A DNA stretch of 64,000 bases, from contig NZ_CP124750.1 in the NCBI RefSeq assembly GCF_029962605.1, positions 3,596,001-3,660,000 of the forward strand. Reading direction: 5' to 3'. The notes beneath the pieces were generated by a model. That model made no database searches and was not told where the DNA came from. It saw only the letters and a list, made by a program, of their open reading frames with translations. Below, one piece after another: positions 10,859-23,084 of this stretch (the stretch's first letter is position 1; each line of letters starts with the position of its first letter). The stretch comes from Serratia sarumanii (GTDB lineage: Bacteria; Pseudomonadota; Gammaproteobacteria; Enterobacterales; Enterobacteriaceae). The translations under genes and the position numbers were made by a program.

Positions 10859-11617
10859 ATGTCCTATACGCAGCCCCCTTCCCGTTCGACCAGCGGCATT
10901 CACTATTTCGCCGAGGGTTGGCGCCTGATTTCGCGCCCGGGGATTAAACGCTATGTGGTCCTGCCGTTGCTGGTCAACGTGCTGCTGATGGGTTCCGCTT
11001 TCTGGTGGCTGTTCAGCCAACTCGGCGACTGGATCCCGGCGATGATGAGCCACGTTCCCGACTGGCTGCAATGGTTGAGCTACCTGCTGTGGCCGCTGGC
11101 GGTCATTTCGGTGCTGTTGGTGTTCAGCTATCTGTTCAGCACCATCACCAACCTGATCGCCGCGCCGTTCTGCGGCCTGCTGGCCGAGCAGCTCGAAGGC
11201 AGCCTGACCGGCAAACCGCTGCCGGACACCGGCCTGCTCGGCATCGCCAAAGATTTGCCGCGCATCATGGCGCGCGAATGGCGCAAGTTGATGTATTACC
11301 TGCCGCGCGCGCTGCTGCTGCTGGCGCTGTACTTCGTGCCCGGCATCGGCCAGACGGTGGCGCCGGTGCTGTGGTTCCTGTTCAGCGCCTGGATGCTGGC
11401 GATCCAGTATTGTGACTATCCGTTCGACAACCACAAGGTGAGCTTTGCCGACATGCGCCGCGCCTTGCGCCAGCACAAACCCGCTAACCTGCAGTTCGGC
11501 GCGCTGGTCAGCCTGTTCACCATGATCCCGATCCTCAACCTGGTGATCCTGCCGGTCGCCGTCTGCGGCGCCACCACCATGTGGGTCGATCGCTACCGCT
11601 CACAGTTCGTCCGATAA
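10859..11617 (+). CDS. cysZ: Sulfate transporter CysZ
   Basis: An inner membrane sulfate permease that works alongside the CysPTWA ABC importer. The 252-residue length matches the family (E. coli 253). Typical segments: [20 protein letters not shown], a hydrophobic hairpin near 30-55, [40 protein letters not shown] and [20 protein letters not shown]. It stands upstream of cysK, separated by 185 bp that look like a separate cysK promoter. Confidence 0.95.
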   Translation: MSYTQPPSRSTSGIHYFAEGWRLISRPGIKRYVVLPLLVNVLLMGSAFWWLFSQLGDWIPAMMSHVPDWLQWLSYLLWPLAVISVLLVFSYLFSTITNLIAAPFCGLLAEQLEGSLTGKPLPDTGLLGIAKDLPRIMAREWRKLMYYLPRALLLLALYFVPGIGQTVAPVLWFLFSAWMLAIQYCDYPFDNHKVSFADMRRALRQHKPANLQFGALVSLFTMIPILNLVILPVAVCGATTMWVDRYRSQFVR

Positions 11618-11639
11618 CCGCCGCTTTTTACCGCCGATA

Positions 11640-11802
11640 GCGCGGGAATTTTCGACAGGGCGCGCATTTCGCGCCCTTATCATTGTGCTTAAAACTTATT
11701 TCCTAATAACATATAGATATACCAATTCTTTACTTCCCTGCCGGTACTGTTAGCGTATGCTTTCGATGTTCCCCACATTTTCATAGAGTTAAAGGACGGG
11801 CT
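11640..11802 (+). promoter_or_regulatory. cysK promoter region, probable CysB target
   Basis: AT-rich sequence between cysZ and cysK, including CCTAATAACATATAGATATA near 11703-11722 and a TATGCT -10-like hexamer near 11756. Layout and composition resemble the CysB-activated cysK promoter of E. coli and Salmonella. The CysB site is inferred. Confidence 0.45.
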
Positions 11803-12771
<969 letters not shown>

Positions 12772-12793
12772 TTCCGCCACTGCACAAATCGCT

Positions 12794-12822
12794 AAAAAAG
12801 CACCCTGCGGGGTGCTTTTTTG
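12794..12822 (+). terminator. cysK Rho-independent terminator
   Basis: AAAAAGCACC-CTGC-GGGGTGCTTTTTT forms a compact stem ending in six Ts, 23 bp after the cysK stop. The symmetric A/T runs would also let it act on the other strand. Confidence 0.9.
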
Positions 12823-13169
12823 TGGACTGGATCAAACTTTATAGCAGTCCAAGATTGCTTTTGCCCGTCGGCTTTAGTATTTAACGGTGCATTATTTCGA
12901 TGCGCAAAATTAATCCCCCCCGAGCCCGGTCAAGGCTGAATCGATTTACTCATCTGTCGCCGACGCGTCGAATCGGGCATAATGGGGAGCGGATTGGAAC
13001 GACGTCTAAAGCCGAGTTTTTTGATCTGAAGTGCCTAACGCGTCGTTTTCTGTTGCATCAACGTTCGCCCCTGTCCATAGTCAGGCGCTATAACCAGACA
13101 AGCTAAAGTCAGGCCCCTGGGCTAAACTTTAGCTCCACAACATTAATCCAATAAGTTGGGGAAACATCA
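12823..13169 (+). promoter_or_regulatory. ptsHI-crr promoter and leader, with a hairpin before ptsH
   Basis: About 350 bp without a convincing gene; a 68-codon open frame at 12900-13106 has a protein-like start but no family resemblance. CATAAT at 12978-12983 is a candidate -10 box. Just before the ptsH ribosome binding site (AAGTTGGGG) lies a strong inverted repeat: AGCTAAAGT (13101-13109) pairs with ACTTTAGCT (13126-13134), with an inner GCCC/GGGC stem. In E. coli this operon has several CRP- and Mlc-controlled promoters; I cannot place those sites confidently here. Confidence 0.55.
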
Positions 13170-13427
13170 ATGTTCCAGCAAGAAGTTACTATTACCGCTC
13201 CGAATGGTCTGCATACTCGCCCTGCCGCTCAGTTCGTTAAAGAAGCCAAAGGCTTCGCGTCTGACATCACCGTGACCTCCAACGGCAAAAGCGCCAGCGC
13301 TAAAAGCCTGTTCAAACTGCAAACTCTGGGGCTGACTCAAGGGACCGTAGTGACCATCTCAGCTGAAGGTGAAGACGAGCAGAAAGCCGTTGAACACTTG
13401 GTAAAACTGATGGCAGAGCTTGAGTAA
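13170..13427 (+). CDS. ptsH: Phosphocarrier protein HPr
   Basis: An 85-residue phosphotransfer protein that takes phosphate from enzyme I and passes it to sugar-specific EIIA domains. The phosphorylated residue is His15 in [12 protein letters not shown]. The sequence is essentially the enterobacterial HPr ([38 protein letters not shown]). First gene of ptsHI-crr, with ptsI 46 bp downstream. Confidence 0.98.
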   Translation: MFQQEVTITAPNGLHTRPAAQFVKEAKGFASDITVTSNGKSASAKSLFKLQTLGLTQGTVVTISAEGEDEQKAVEHLVKLMAELE

Positions 13428-13473
13428 TCGGCCCGTCTTTTTAGTTAACACCAGTCAAGAGTAAGGTAGGGTT

Positions 13474-15201
<1,728 letters not shown>

Positions 15202-15250
15202 ACTTCCACGACACTGGAACGCCGCCCAATTTAATGCTTAGGAGAAGATC

Positions 15251-15760
15251 ATGGGTTTGTTCGATAAACTGAAATCTCTGGTTTCTGATGACAAGAAAGA
15301 CACGGGCACTATCGAGATCGTCGCTCCCCTTTCTGGCGAAATCGTCAATATCGAAGATGTGCCGGACGTAGTGTTCGCTGAAAAAATCGTTGGCGACGGT
15401 ATCGCCATCAAACCGGCCGGCAACAAAATGGTTGCTCCGGTTGACGGCACCATCGGCAAGATTTTCGAAACCAACCATGCATTCTCTATCGAATCCGACA
15501 GCGGCATTGAGCTGTTCGTCCACTTCGGCATCGATACCGTAGAACTGAAAGGCGAAGGCTTCAAACGCATCGCAGAAGAAGGCCAGCGCGTCAAGAAAGG
15601 TGACGTCGTTATCGAGTTCAACCTGCCACTGCTGGAAGAGAAAGCCAAGTCTACCCTGACGCCGGTCGTTATCTCCAACATGGACGAGATCAAAGAGCTG
15701 ATCAAACTGTCCGGCAGCGTGACCGTTGGCGAAACCCCGATCATCCGCATCAAGAAGTAA
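15251..15760 (+). CDS. crr: PTS glucose-specific EIIA component
   Basis: A 169-residue cytosolic EIIA(Glc), which phosphorylates EIICB(Glc), activates adenylate cyclase when phosphorylated and inhibits permeases when not. His91 ([12 protein letters not shown]) is the phosphorylated residue and His76 (NHAFSIES) supports it. The N-terminal amphipathic membrane helix is present ([14 protein letters not shown]). It ends the pts operon and is followed at once by a strong terminator. Confidence 0.98.
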   Translation: MGLFDKLKSLVSDDKKDTGTIEIVAPLSGEIVNIEDVPDVVFAEKIVGDGIAIKPAGNKMVAPVDGTIGKIFETNHAFSIESDSGIELFVHFGIDTVELKGEGFKRIAEEGQRVKKGDVVIEFNLPLLEEKAKSTLTPVVISNMDEIKELIKLSGSVTVGETPIIRIKK

Positions 15761-15775
15761 GCGCGGATGAGCAAG

Positions 15776-15804
15776 AAAAACGGCGCCCTCGGCGCCGTTT
15801 TTTT
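15776..15804 (+). terminator. Bidirectional terminator after crr
   Basis: AAAAA-CGGCGCC-CTC-GGCGCCG-TTTTTTT: a perfect 7-bp GC stem flanked by A and T runs. It serves crr and probably also the convergent two-component operon ending at 15836. Confidence 0.92.
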
Positions 15805-15835
15805 ATCCCCTTCGTCGTATCCCGATTTCGCTACG

Positions 15836-17161
15836 TTATGACGGCCAGCGCGGGATGCGCAGGGTAATGACCAGCCCCTCTTTATCGCCGTTGCGCGCCT
15901 CAACCTGGCCGCCGTGCGCCAGCACCACCTTGCGGGTAATCGCCAGCCCCAGGCCGTAGCCCTTGCCCGACAGCGCCGACTTCACGCGCACGAACGGATC
16001 GAAGATGCTCGACAGCTTCGCCTCCTCGACCCCCGGCCCCTGATCGCTGACGGCGATCTGGAACTGGTTATCGACGCGCGTCAGCGCTACCGTCACCCGC
16101 TGGCCGTGGCTGGAAAAGCGCAGCGCATTGCGCACGATGTTGTCCACCGCACGCCGCATCAGCTCCGCATTGCCCTTGACGGTGTACTCCACGTCCGATT
16201 CGGCCTGCAGCACGATATCCACGCCGGGCACCTGCGCCTCGTAGCGCGCATCGCTCACCACCGCGTCCACTAACCCATAGAGATCGAAATACTCTTCGTC
16301 CGGCAGGCTGCTGTGTTCGGTACGCGACAACGCCAGCAGCTCGCCGATCATTTTGTCCAGCCGCCCCGACTCGTGTTCGATGCGCTTGAGCGAGGTTTCG
16401 ACATTGCCGGCATTCTGCCGCGCCAGGCCGATCGCCAGCTGCAGGCGCGCCAGCGGCGAACGCAGCTCATGCGAAACGTCGTGCAACAGCTGCTCGCGGG
16501 CGCTAACCAGCAGCTCCAGCCGCTCGGCCATGGTGTCGAAATCGCGCGCCACGTCGGACAGCTCGTCATGGCGGCGCCGCATCTTCGGAAACAGCCGTAC
16601 CGAGAGATCGCCCTGCGCCACCCGATCCAGGCCGCCGCGCAGCTGACGCATCGGCCGGGTCAGGTTCCAGGCCAGCACGGCGCTGAACAGCAAACCGCCC
16701 AGCCCACCGACCCACAGCATCGGCGCAGGAATGTTGAAGAAGTGGGAACGCCGCTCCGGCCGATACTCTTCCCGCAGCCCGCGCACGTTATAACTCAGCC
16801 AGTATCCCTGCCCTTCCCCGGTCTGCACCCAGGCAGAGATCTCTTTCGGCATCCGCCGCCCTTCAAACGCCGGTTCTTCCGGCGCGGGCGGCGGCGGTTG
16901 GGTCATCGGCGTCACCGACAGCAAACGCCTGTCATCCTCGGGCCAGTCGCGCATCAGGGCTTCCAGCGCCGGCATGCCACCGCTGCGCAACTGGGTGGCG
17001 GCCGAGGCCAGCTGCAGGCCGATCACCCGCCGCGCCATGGCGTTCTCCGGCGGCACATAGCGATCGCCATAGAGAGAAAACGCCACCCACAGCGCCTGCG
17101 TCATGATGAGGAAAGTCAGCCAAAAGCCGAGCAAAATTTTCCAGAACAGTCTTCCGCGCAT
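15836..17161 (-). CDS. Sensor histidine kinase, CpxA/RstB-like
   Basis: A 441-residue membrane kinase. Transmembrane helix 1 spans about 8-30, a periplasmic sensor about 31-146 with a proline-rich stretch (TQPPPPAPEEP), helix 2 about 147-167, then HAMP. The phosphoacceptor is His231 in HDVSHELRSPLARLQLAIGL. The N box (DNIVRNALRFS), G1 (SDQGPGVEEAKLSSIFDPFV) and G2 (GKGYGLGLAITRKV) are intact. It follows its response regulator by 6 bp, so they form one operon. The signal is unknown. It occupies the place of pdxK-yfeK-yfeS in E. coli. Confidence 0.88.
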   Translation of the reverse strand: MRGRLFWKILLGFWLTFLIMTQALWVAFSLYGDRYVPPENAMARRVIGLQLASAATQLRSGGMPALEALMRDWPEDDRRLLSVTPMTQPPPPAPEEPAFEGRRMPKEISAWVQTGEGQGYWLSYNVRGLREEYRPERRSHFFNIPAPMLWVGGLGGLLFSAVLAWNLTRPMRQLRGGLDRVAQGDLSVRLFPKMRRRHDELSDVARDFDTMAERLELLVSAREQLLHDVSHELRSPLARLQLAIGLARQNAGNVETSLKRIEHESGRLDKMIGELLALSRTEHSSLPDEEYFDLYGLVDAVVSDARYEAQVPGVDIVLQAESDVEYTVKGNAELMRRAVDNIVRNALRFSSHGQRVTVALTRVDNQFQIAVSDQGPGVEEAKLSSIFDPFVRVKSALSGKGYGLGLAITRKVVLAHGGQVEARNGDKEGLVITLRIPRWPS

Positions 17162-17167
17162 ATCAGG

Positions 17168-17848
17168 TTACCGAATGCGATAGCCGATGCTGCGAACCGT
17201 CTCGATAATGAGCTTACTGCCAGCCAACGCGCTCAGCTTCTGGCGGATATTGCTGATGTGCACGTCCACGCTGCGGTCATAGGCCTCGCGCGGGCGCCCC
17301 AGCCCCTTCTCGGACAGTTCGTCCTTCGACACCACGCGATCCGGCGCGCGCAGCAACAGCTCCAGCAGATTGAATTCCGAAGCGGTCAGATCAAACGCCT
17401 TGCCGCGCCATTCGCTGCTGCGGGTTGAAGGGTTCAGCGTCAGCTCGCCGAAGCTGATGGCGGCCTCGTCGTCCGCCTCTTGCGGCCGCTCTTCGAAACG
17501 GCGCAGCACCGCGCGCAGACGCGCCACCAGTTCGCGCGGGTAGCACGGCTTGGGCATGTAATCGTCGGCGCCCATCTCCAGGCCAATCACCCGATCGATG
17601 TTGTCGCCTTTGGCGGTCAGCATGATGATCGGCAGCCGGCTCTTTTTACGCACGTCGCGCAGCACATCGATGCCGCTCATGTCCGGCAGCATGATATCGA
17701 GGATCATCGCGGTATAGTCGCCCGACAGCGCGCCCTCTACTCCCGCCTTGCCGGTCAGCACCAGCGTGGCGTCGAAGCCTTCGCCCGTCAGGTATTCGCT
17801 CAGCATGGTGCCAAGCTCCAGGTCATCGTCGACCAGTAAAATTTTCAT
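17168..17848 (-). CDS. OmpR/CpxR-like response regulator
   Basis: A 226-residue response regulator. The receiver begins MKILLVDDDLELG, the phosphorylated Asp is Asp51 (MILDIMLPDMSG), and Thr/Lys switch residues lie in IIMLTAKGD and DDYMPKPCYPRELVAR. The winged-helix output domain ends DRSVDVHISNIRQKLSAL, KLIIETVRSIGYRIR. AAGGAG six bases before the ATG at 17848 favours that start over an in-frame GTG at 17863. It resembles CpxR but its place and partner differ, so I leave it unnamed. Confidence 0.88.
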   Translation of the reverse strand: MKILLVDDDLELGTMLSEYLTGEGFDATLVLTGKAGVEGALSGDYTAMILDIMLPDMSGIDVLRDVRKKSRLPIIMLTAKGDNIDRVIGLEMGADDYMPKPCYPRELVARLRAVLRRFEERPQEADDEAAISFGELTLNPSTRSSEWRGKAFDLTASEFNLLELLLRAPDRVVSKDELSEKGLGRPREAYDRSVDVHISNIRQKLSALAGSKLIIETVRSIGYRIR

Positions 17849-18073
17849 GCCTTGCTCCTTCACCGATTTTCGTTATTTTCCCGCCAATTCCGCCGGCCCG
17901 CAGCCGGTTTTACTCAATCCTTACACATCGCCGTTCGCGTCTCGCCACCGTTAGTGTGGCTGCTGTCGCGCGATTTCTCTACTTCTGTCAGGGCATTGGC
18001 ATGCAGGCAGGCGCCAGCCGCCATGCTGGCGGGGCGGATATGCCGTCGGTCAAAAGGGAAGTGCGAAGGGGTT

Positions 18074-18097
18074 TCCCGGCGGAACGCGCCGCCGGGA
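18074..18097 (-). terminator. Possible terminator downstream of cysM
   Basis: TCCCGGCGG (18074-18082) pairs with CCGCCGGGA (18089-18097) around AACGCG, just past the cysM stop on the minus strand. There is no clear U-tract (AACCCCTTCG follows), so termination may be weak or Rho-assisted. Confidence 0.45.
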
Positions 18098-18105
18098 GGG
18101 CACAT

Positions 18106-18987
18106 TCAGTCGAACACGCCGGTGGAGAGGTAACGGTCACCGCGATCGCAGACGATCGCCACCACGACGCTGCCGGGGTGGGCCGCCGCGACGCGCAGGG
18201 CGCCGGCCACCGCGCCGCCGGAGCTGACGCCGCAGAAGATGCCTTCACGCTGCGCCAGCTGGCGCATGGTCTGCTCGGCATCGCGCTGCTCGATATCCAG
18301 CACCTGATCCACCAGCTCCGGGCGGAAAATGCCCGGCAGGTAAGCGGGCGCCCAACGGCGAATGCCGGGGATGCTGCTGCCTTCCGCCGGCTGCAGGCCG
18401 ATGATCTGCACCTGCGGATTCTGGCTCTTCAGGTAACCGCCTACGCCGGTAATGGTGCCGGTGGTGCCCATGCTGGAAACAAAGTGGGTGATGCGCCCTT
18501 CGGTCTGGCGCCAGATCTCCGGGCCGGTGGTGGTGAAGTGGGCGTAGGGGTTGTCGGGGTTGTTGAACTGGTCCAGCACCTTGCCCTGCCCCTGGCGCTG
18601 CATCTCCAGCGCCAGATCGCGCGCCCCTTCCATTCCCTGCTCACGGCTGACCAGGATCAGCTCGGCGCCGTAGGCGCGCATCGCCGCCTGCCGCTCCAGG
18701 CTCATGTTCTCCGGCATCAGCAGCTTCAGCGTATAGCCTTTGAGCGCGGCGATCATCGCCAGCGCAATGCCGGTGTTGCCGCTGGTGGCCTCGATCAGCA
18801 CGTCGCCGGGCTTGATCTCGCCGCGCAGCTCCGCCTGCTGGATCATCGCCAACGCAGCGCGATCCTTCACCGAGCCCGCCGGGTTATTGCCTTCCAGTTT
18901 GACCCATACCTCGCTGCCCGCCTGGGCGGCCAGCCGTTGCAGTTGTACCAGCGGGGTATTCCCGATGCATTGTTCGAGCGTTGTCAC
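18106..18987 (-). CDS. cysM: Cysteine synthase B (O-acetylserine sulfhydrylase B)
   Basis: A PLP enzyme that makes cysteine and can also use thiosulfate to form S-sulfocysteine. The PLP lysine is in NNPAGSVKDRAALAMIQQAE; also visible are [36 protein letters not shown] and REGIFCGVSSGGAVAGALRV. The family N-terminus (VTTLEQCIGNTPLVQLQRLA) fits a GTG start at 18987; the frame continues upstream to 19029 without homology. It ends at STGVFD, about ten residues short of E. coli CysM. It lies just downstream of cysPTWA, behind a terminator. Confidence 0.95.
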   Translation of the reverse strand: MTTLEQCIGNTPLVQLQRLAAQAGSEVWVKLEGNNPAGSVKDRAALAMIQQAELRGEIKPGDVLIEATSGNTGIALAMIAALKGYTLKLLMPENMSLERQAAMRAYGAELILVSREQGMEGARDLALEMQRQGQGKVLDQFNNPDNPYAHFTTTGPEIWRQTEGRITHFVSSMGTTGTITGVGGYLKSQNPQVQIIGLQPAEGSSIPGIRRWAPAYLPGIFRPELVDQVLDIEQRDAEQTMRQLAQREGIFCGVSSGGAVAGALRVAAAHPGSVVVAIVCDRGDRYLSTGVFD

Positions 18988-19017
18988 GATCTTTGCCTGT
19001 GTGTTGGTGTGCGTAAA

Positions 19018-19043
19018 GTAAAAAGGCAACCCGGGGGTTGCCT
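19018..19043 (-). terminator. Terminator between cysA and cysM
   Basis: AGGCAACCC (19024-19032) pairs with GGGTTGCCT (19035-19043). On the minus strand the hairpin is followed by UUUUAC. It sits 25 bp past the cysA stop and 37 bp before the cysM GTG, so cysM expression depends on readthrough or a promoter of its own. Confidence 0.75.
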
Positions 19044-19068
19044 TGAATAAAAGGGCAGCTAAAACCTA

Positions 19069-20157
19069 TCAGGCGCTTTTGGCTAACGCAACAGGTTGCA
19101 GCAGTTGATCGCCGGCATACAGCCGCGCATTGAGGCTGCCGACGTAATAACGGCCGCCGCGCACCGGGGTTGGGTTGCCTTCCGGCAACACCACGCCGAT
19201 CGGCTCCTGATGCCAGCCGATTGGCTGCACCGTCAACTGCCAGAAGTGGCCACGCGGGCTGACTTCCAGCACCTGCACCGGCAGCGGGCAGCGCTCGCTG
19301 CTTTCGGTCGCCACTTCCATTTCCCACGGGCGCAGGAACAGATCGACGCTGCCCTGGTGCATCGGCTGGAACGACAGCGGCCACTGGTGCGCGCCGACGA
19401 ACAGCTGGGAGCCGCGGATCTCGCCGTTCAGGCGGTTCACTTCCCCCATGAACTCCAGCACGAAGCGGCTGGCCGGTTCGCGCATGATCTCTTCCGGCGA
19501 GCCTACCTGTTCGATATTGCCCTGGCTCATCACCACGATGCGGTCGGCCACTTCCATCGCCTCTTCCTGATCGTGGGTGACGAACACGCTGGTGAACTTC
19601 AGCTCTTCGTGCAGCTGACGCAGCCAGCGGCGCAGCTCTTTGCGCACCTGCGCATCCAGCGCGCCGAACGGTTCGTCCAGCAGCAGAATTTGCGGTTCCA
19701 CCGCCAGGGCGCGCGCCAACGCCACGCGCTGTTTCTGGCCGCCGGACAGCTGCGACGGATAGCGGTTGGCCAGGTGGCCCAGCTGTACCATTTCCAGCAG
19801 CTGGGTGACTTTCTGTTTGATCGCCGCGGCGTTCGGCCGCTCGCGGCGCGGCAGCACGGTCAGGCCGAAGGCGATGTTGTCGAACACCGTCATGTGGCGG
19901 AACAGCGCATAGTGCTGAAATACGAAGCCCACGCGCCTGTCGCGCGCGTGCATGTGGCTGACGTCGGTGCCGTGGAAGCCCAGCTTGCCGCCGCTCTGGC
20001 TTTCCAGCCCTGCGATAATGCGCAGCAGCGTGGTCTTGCCGGAACCGGACGGCCCGAGCAGCGCCACCATCTCACCGGAAGCAATATCGAGCGAGATATC
20101 GTTCAATACCTTGGTGCGACCGAAGTACTTGTTGATGCCGTTAATCTCAATGCTCAT
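19069..20157 (-). CDS. cysA: Sulfate/thiosulfate ABC transporter ATP-binding protein
   Basis: The ATPase of the sulfate/thiosulfate importer; 362 residues (E. coli 365). Walker A is [18 protein letters not shown], the signature is [20 protein letters not shown], Walker B is [20 protein letters not shown], and the switch histidine is in [18 protein letters not shown]-terminal regulatory beta domain follows from about residue 240. Its start overlaps cysW by 11 bp. Last gene of cysPTWA, expected to be CysB-activated. Confidence 0.98.
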   Translation of the reverse strand: MSIEINGINKYFGRTKVLNDISLDIASGEMVALLGPSGSGKTTLLRIIAGLESQSGGKLGFHGTDVSHMHARDRRVGFVFQHYALFRHMTVFDNIAFGLTVLPRRERPNAAAIKQKVTQLLEMVQLGHLANRYPSQLSGGQKQRVALARALAVEPQILLLDEPFGALDAQVRKELRRWLRQLHEELKFTSVFVTHDQEEAMEVADRIVVMSQGNIEQVGSPEEIMREPASRFVLEFMGEVNRLNGEIRGSQLFVGAHQWPLSFQPMHQGSVDLFLRPWEMEVATESSERCPLPVQVLEVSPRGHFWQLTVQPIGWHQEPIGVVLPEGNPTPVRGGRYYVGSLNARLYAGDQLLQPVALAKSA

Positions 20158-21022
20158 GATTTTCCTCCCGCTCGAGACGCGCGTTTTGACGTTCCAGACG
20201 CCACTGCAGCGCGCTCTTCAAAAATAGGGTAACGATCGCCATCAGGGTCAACAGGGCGGCGGCGGTAAAGGAGCCGACGGTGTTGTAATCCTGCTGCAGC
20301 AGCTCGACCTGCAGCGGCAGGCTGTAGGTTTCGCCGCGAATCGAACCGGACACCACCGACACCGCGCCGAACTCGCCGATGGCGCGCGCGTTGGTCAGCA
20401 CCACGCCGTACAGCAGCGCCCAGCGAATGTTGGGCAGCGTCACGCGGCGGAACATTTGCCAACCGGACGCCCCCAGCAGAATGGCGGCCTCGTCTTCCTG
20501 GCTGCCCTGGCTGAGCATCATCGGCACCAGCTCGCGTACCACGAAGGGGCAGGTGACGAAAATGGTCACCAGCACCATGCCCGGCCAGGAGAACATGATC
20601 TGGATATTATGCGCATCCAGCCAGCCGCCCAGCAGGCCGTTGCTGCCGTAAAACAGCAGGTAAATCAGCCCCGCCACCACCGGTGAAACGGCGAACGGGA
20701 TATCGATCAGCGTCAGCAGCAGCTGGCGGCCGGGGAAAGTGAAGCGCGTCACCAGCCACGCCAGCAACGTGCCGAACACCAGGTTGAACGGCACGGTGAT
20801 CAGCGCGATCAACACCGTCAACCAAATGGCGTGCAGCATGTCTGGATCGAGCAAGTTGCTCCACATCGCGCCGAATCCTTTGGAAAAGGCCTCGGCGAAA
20901 ATCGATATCATCGGCACCACCAGCAGCAGCACCGAGAACAGCGCGCCGATGGCGATCAGCGTCCACTTGCCCCAGTTGACGCGCGGGCGCTCGGCGCCGT
21001 TGAAGGCGGAAACATCAGCCAT
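20147..21022 (-). CDS. cysW: Sulfate/thiosulfate ABC transporter permease CysW
   Basis: One of the two transmembrane subunits of the importer; 291 residues, six hydrophobic segments. The EAA loop that contacts the ATPase is [20 protein letters not shown], with [20 protein letters not shown] characteristic of sulfate permeases. Its start codon shares one base with the cysT stop region and its stop overlaps cysA, so the operon is tightly coupled. Confidence 0.97.
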   Translation of the reverse strand: MADVSAFNGAERPRVNWGKWTLIAIGALFSVLLLVVPMISIFAEAFSKGFGAMWSNLLDPDMLHAIWLTVLIALITVPFNLVFGTLLAWLVTRFTFPGRQLLLTLIDIPFAVSPVVAGLIYLLFYGSNGLLGGWLDAHNIQIMFSWPGMVLVTIFVTCPFVVRELVPMMLSQGSQEDEAAILLGASGWQMFRRVTLPNIRWALLYGVVLTNARAIGEFGAVSVVSGSIRGETYSLPLQVELLQQDYNTVGSFTAAALLTLMAIVTLFLKSALQWRLERQNARLEREENHEH

Positions 21023-21861
21023 CAGTGCCCTCCTCCCAAGCGTCTGCCGAAGCGGCTTTGCAAGACGTTAATGCTGAACAGCAGCAGCAGCGACGCCGCC
21101 AGGATCACCGAGGCGATGGCGCTGGCCGCCGGATAATCGAACTCCTGTAAACGCACAAAAATCATCAGCGAGGTCACTTCCGTCTTCCAGGCGATGTTGC
21201 CGGCGATGAAAATCACCGCGCCGAACTCGCCCAGGCTGCGGGTAAAGGAGATGGCGGTGCCGGCCAACAATGCCGGCGCCACCTCGGGCAGCACCACGCG
21301 GCGGAAGCTCTGCCAGCGCGTGGCGCCCAGCGTCTCGGCCGCCTCTTCGTATTCCGGCCCCAGTTCTTCCAGAACCGGCTGCACGGTGCGCACCACAAAC
21401 GGCAGGCTGGTGAACGCCATCGCTACCGCGATCCCAAGCCAGGTAAAGGTGACTTTGATATCGAAGTGAGCCAGCCACTGACCGTACCAGCCGGTGGTGG
21501 AAAACAGGCCGGCCAGCGTCAGGCCGGCCACCGCGGTCGGCAGCGCGAACGGCAGATCGATCAGGCCATCCAGCAGCGAACGGCCGGGAAAACGGTAACG
21601 CGTCAGGATCCAGGCCATCAGCATGCCGAACACCGCGTTGAACAGGCTGGCGACGCCGGCCGCCAGCAGCGTCACTTTATACGCCGCCACCACCTGCGGG
21701 TTGGAAATCACTTCCCAGTATTGCGCCAGGCTCATCTGCGCCAGCTGCATCACCAGCGCGGTGAGCGGCAGCAGCAGGATCAAACAGGTATAAAACAGGC
21801 TGCTGCCGAGGCTGAGGCCAAATCCGGGCAGCACCCGCTTACTGGACGACAACGCCAACAT
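21022..21861 (-). CDS. cysT: Sulfate/thiosulfate ABC transporter permease CysT (CysU)
   Basis: The second transmembrane subunit; 279 residues. The coupling loop reads EEAAETLGATRWQSFRRVVL, followed by TAISFTRSLGEFGAVIFIAG. Six predicted helices begin at LGSSLFYTCLILLLPLTALV. It begins directly after the cysP stop (21862). Confidence 0.97.
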   Translation of the reverse strand: MLALSSSKRVLPGFGLSLGSSLFYTCLILLLPLTALVMQLAQMSLAQYWEVISNPQVVAAYKVTLLAAGVASLFNAVFGMLMAWILTRYRFPGRSLLDGLIDLPFALPTAVAGLTLAGLFSTTGWYGQWLAHFDIKVTFTWLGIAVAMAFTSLPFVVRTVQPVLEELGPEYEEAAETLGATRWQSFRRVVLPEVAPALLAGTAISFTRSLGEFGAVIFIAGNIAWKTEVTSLMIFVRLQEFDYPAASAIASVILAASLLLLFSINVLQSRFGRRLGGGH

Positions 21862-22884
21862 TTACTTGCGCCCTGCCGCTAACAGCTGATCCAGCTCGCC
21901 GCCGGTGGCGAAGTGGGTTTTCATCACCTGCGGCCAGCCGCCGAATTGATCTTCCACGCGGAACAGTTGGGTATCCGGGAATTGCCCCTTCGCCGCCGCC
22001 ATCGCTTTCTGGTCATACACGCGGTAGTAGAAGCTGGTGATCACCTGCTGCGCCGCCGGGCTGTAGAGATAGTTCAGATAGGCTTTGGCCGCCTGTTCGG
22101 TGCCGTTGCGCTCGACGTTTTTGTCGATCCAGGCCACCGGGAACTCCGCCAGAATATCGACCGGCGGCACGATCACTTCGTACTTGTCTTCACCGTATTG
22201 CTTGCGGATGTTGTTCACTTCGGACTCGAAGCTGATCAGCACGTCGCCCAAGCCGCGCTCAACGAAGGTGGTGGTCGCGCCGCGACCGCCGGTATCGAAC
22301 ACCAGCACGTTTTTCAGAAAGCGGGTCATGAAGGCGCGGGTCTTGGCCGCGTCGTTGCCGTCGGCCTGGCTGGCGGCGCCCCAGGCGGCCAGATAGGTGT
22401 AACGGCCGTTGCCGGAGGTTTTCGGGTTCGGGAACACCAGCTTCACGTCGTCGCGCACCAGATCGTTCCAGGTATGGATGCCCTTCGGGTTGTCCTTGCG
22501 CACCAGAAACGCCATGGTGGAATAGAACGGCGAACTGTTGTTCGGCAGACGCGCCTGCCAGTCCGCCGGGATCAGCTGCCCGCGATCGTGCAGGATTTGC
22601 ACGTCGGTGACCTGGTTATACGTCACCACGTCGGCGCGCAAACCCTGCAGGATCGCCAGCGCCTGCTTCGACGAGCCGGCATGCGATTGTTTGATGGTCA
22701 GCTTATCGTTCGGATGCTGTTGATTCCACTGCTGTTCAAAGCCGGGATTCAGCGCGACGAACAATTCACGGGAAACGTCATAAGAGCTGTTCAGCAATTC
22801 CGCCGCCGACGCGGCGCCGCTCGCCAACAGCGCAGCCGCCAGCCAACCTTTCAGCACGAGATTTTTAACCCGGTTTTGTTTCAT
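21862..22884 (-). CDS. cysP: Periplasmic thiosulfate/sulfate-binding protein
   Basis: The periplasmic ligand-binding protein that feeds CysTWA. It has a cleavable signal peptide of about 27 residues ([20 protein letters not shown]). The mature protein shows [56 protein letters not shown] and [21 protein letters not shown] place the start at ATG 22884 (MKQNRV...), not the further upstream in-frame codon at 22899. First gene of the operon. Confidence 0.97.
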   Translation of the reverse strand: MKQNRVKNLVLKGWLAAALLASGAASAAELLNSSYDVSRELFVALNPGFEQQWNQQHPNDKLTIKQSHAGSSKQALAILQGLRADVVTYNQVTDVQILHDRGQLIPADWQARLPNNSSPFYSTMAFLVRKDNPKGIHTWNDLVRDDVKLVFPNPKTSGNGRYTYLAAWGAASQADGNDAAKTRAFMTRFLKNVLVFDTGGRGATTTFVERGLGDVLISFESEVNNIRKQYGEDKYEVIVPPVDILAEFPVAWIDKNVERNGTEQAAKAYLNYLYSPAAQQVITSFYYRVYDQKAMAAAKGQFPDTQLFRVEDQFGGWPQVMKTHFATGGELDQLLAAGRK

Positions 22885-23043
22885 TCTGCACCTTATCACT
22901 GAGTCATTCCTTCAGGCTTTCGCCTTATTGACGACCAGTGTATTTATAACTCGGTGCGGAGCTGTAACGCTTTTATATACCGTTTAGTGATTTACAAGCA
23001 TCAAACGCTATAAGGCAGGGAATGCGAGGCGTTTTGGGGCGGG
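22885..23043 (-). promoter_or_regulatory. cysPTWA promoter region, probable CysB target
   Basis: AT-rich sequence upstream of cysP, with TTATAAATAC and GGTATATAAAAGCG elements reading on the minus strand between about 22935 and 22985. No gene fits. This is where the CysB-dependent cysP promoter lies in related enterobacteria. The site itself is inferred. Confidence 0.45.
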
Positions 23044-23076
23044 AAAATGGACCGAAGCCGGGCGAGCCGGCTTCGG
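23044..23076 (-). terminator. yfeX Rho-independent terminator
   Basis: CCGAAGCCGG (23052-23061), loop GCGAG, CCGGCTTCGG (23067-23076): a perfect 10-bp stem just past the yfeX stop. On the minus strand it is followed by GUCCAUUUUCCC. Confidence 0.75.
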
Positions 23077-23084
23077 CAACGGCG

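Noticed and set aside
12900..13106. 68-codon frame in the ptsH leader
   Set aside because: Basic, Arg-rich translation without homology, in a region expected to hold promoters.
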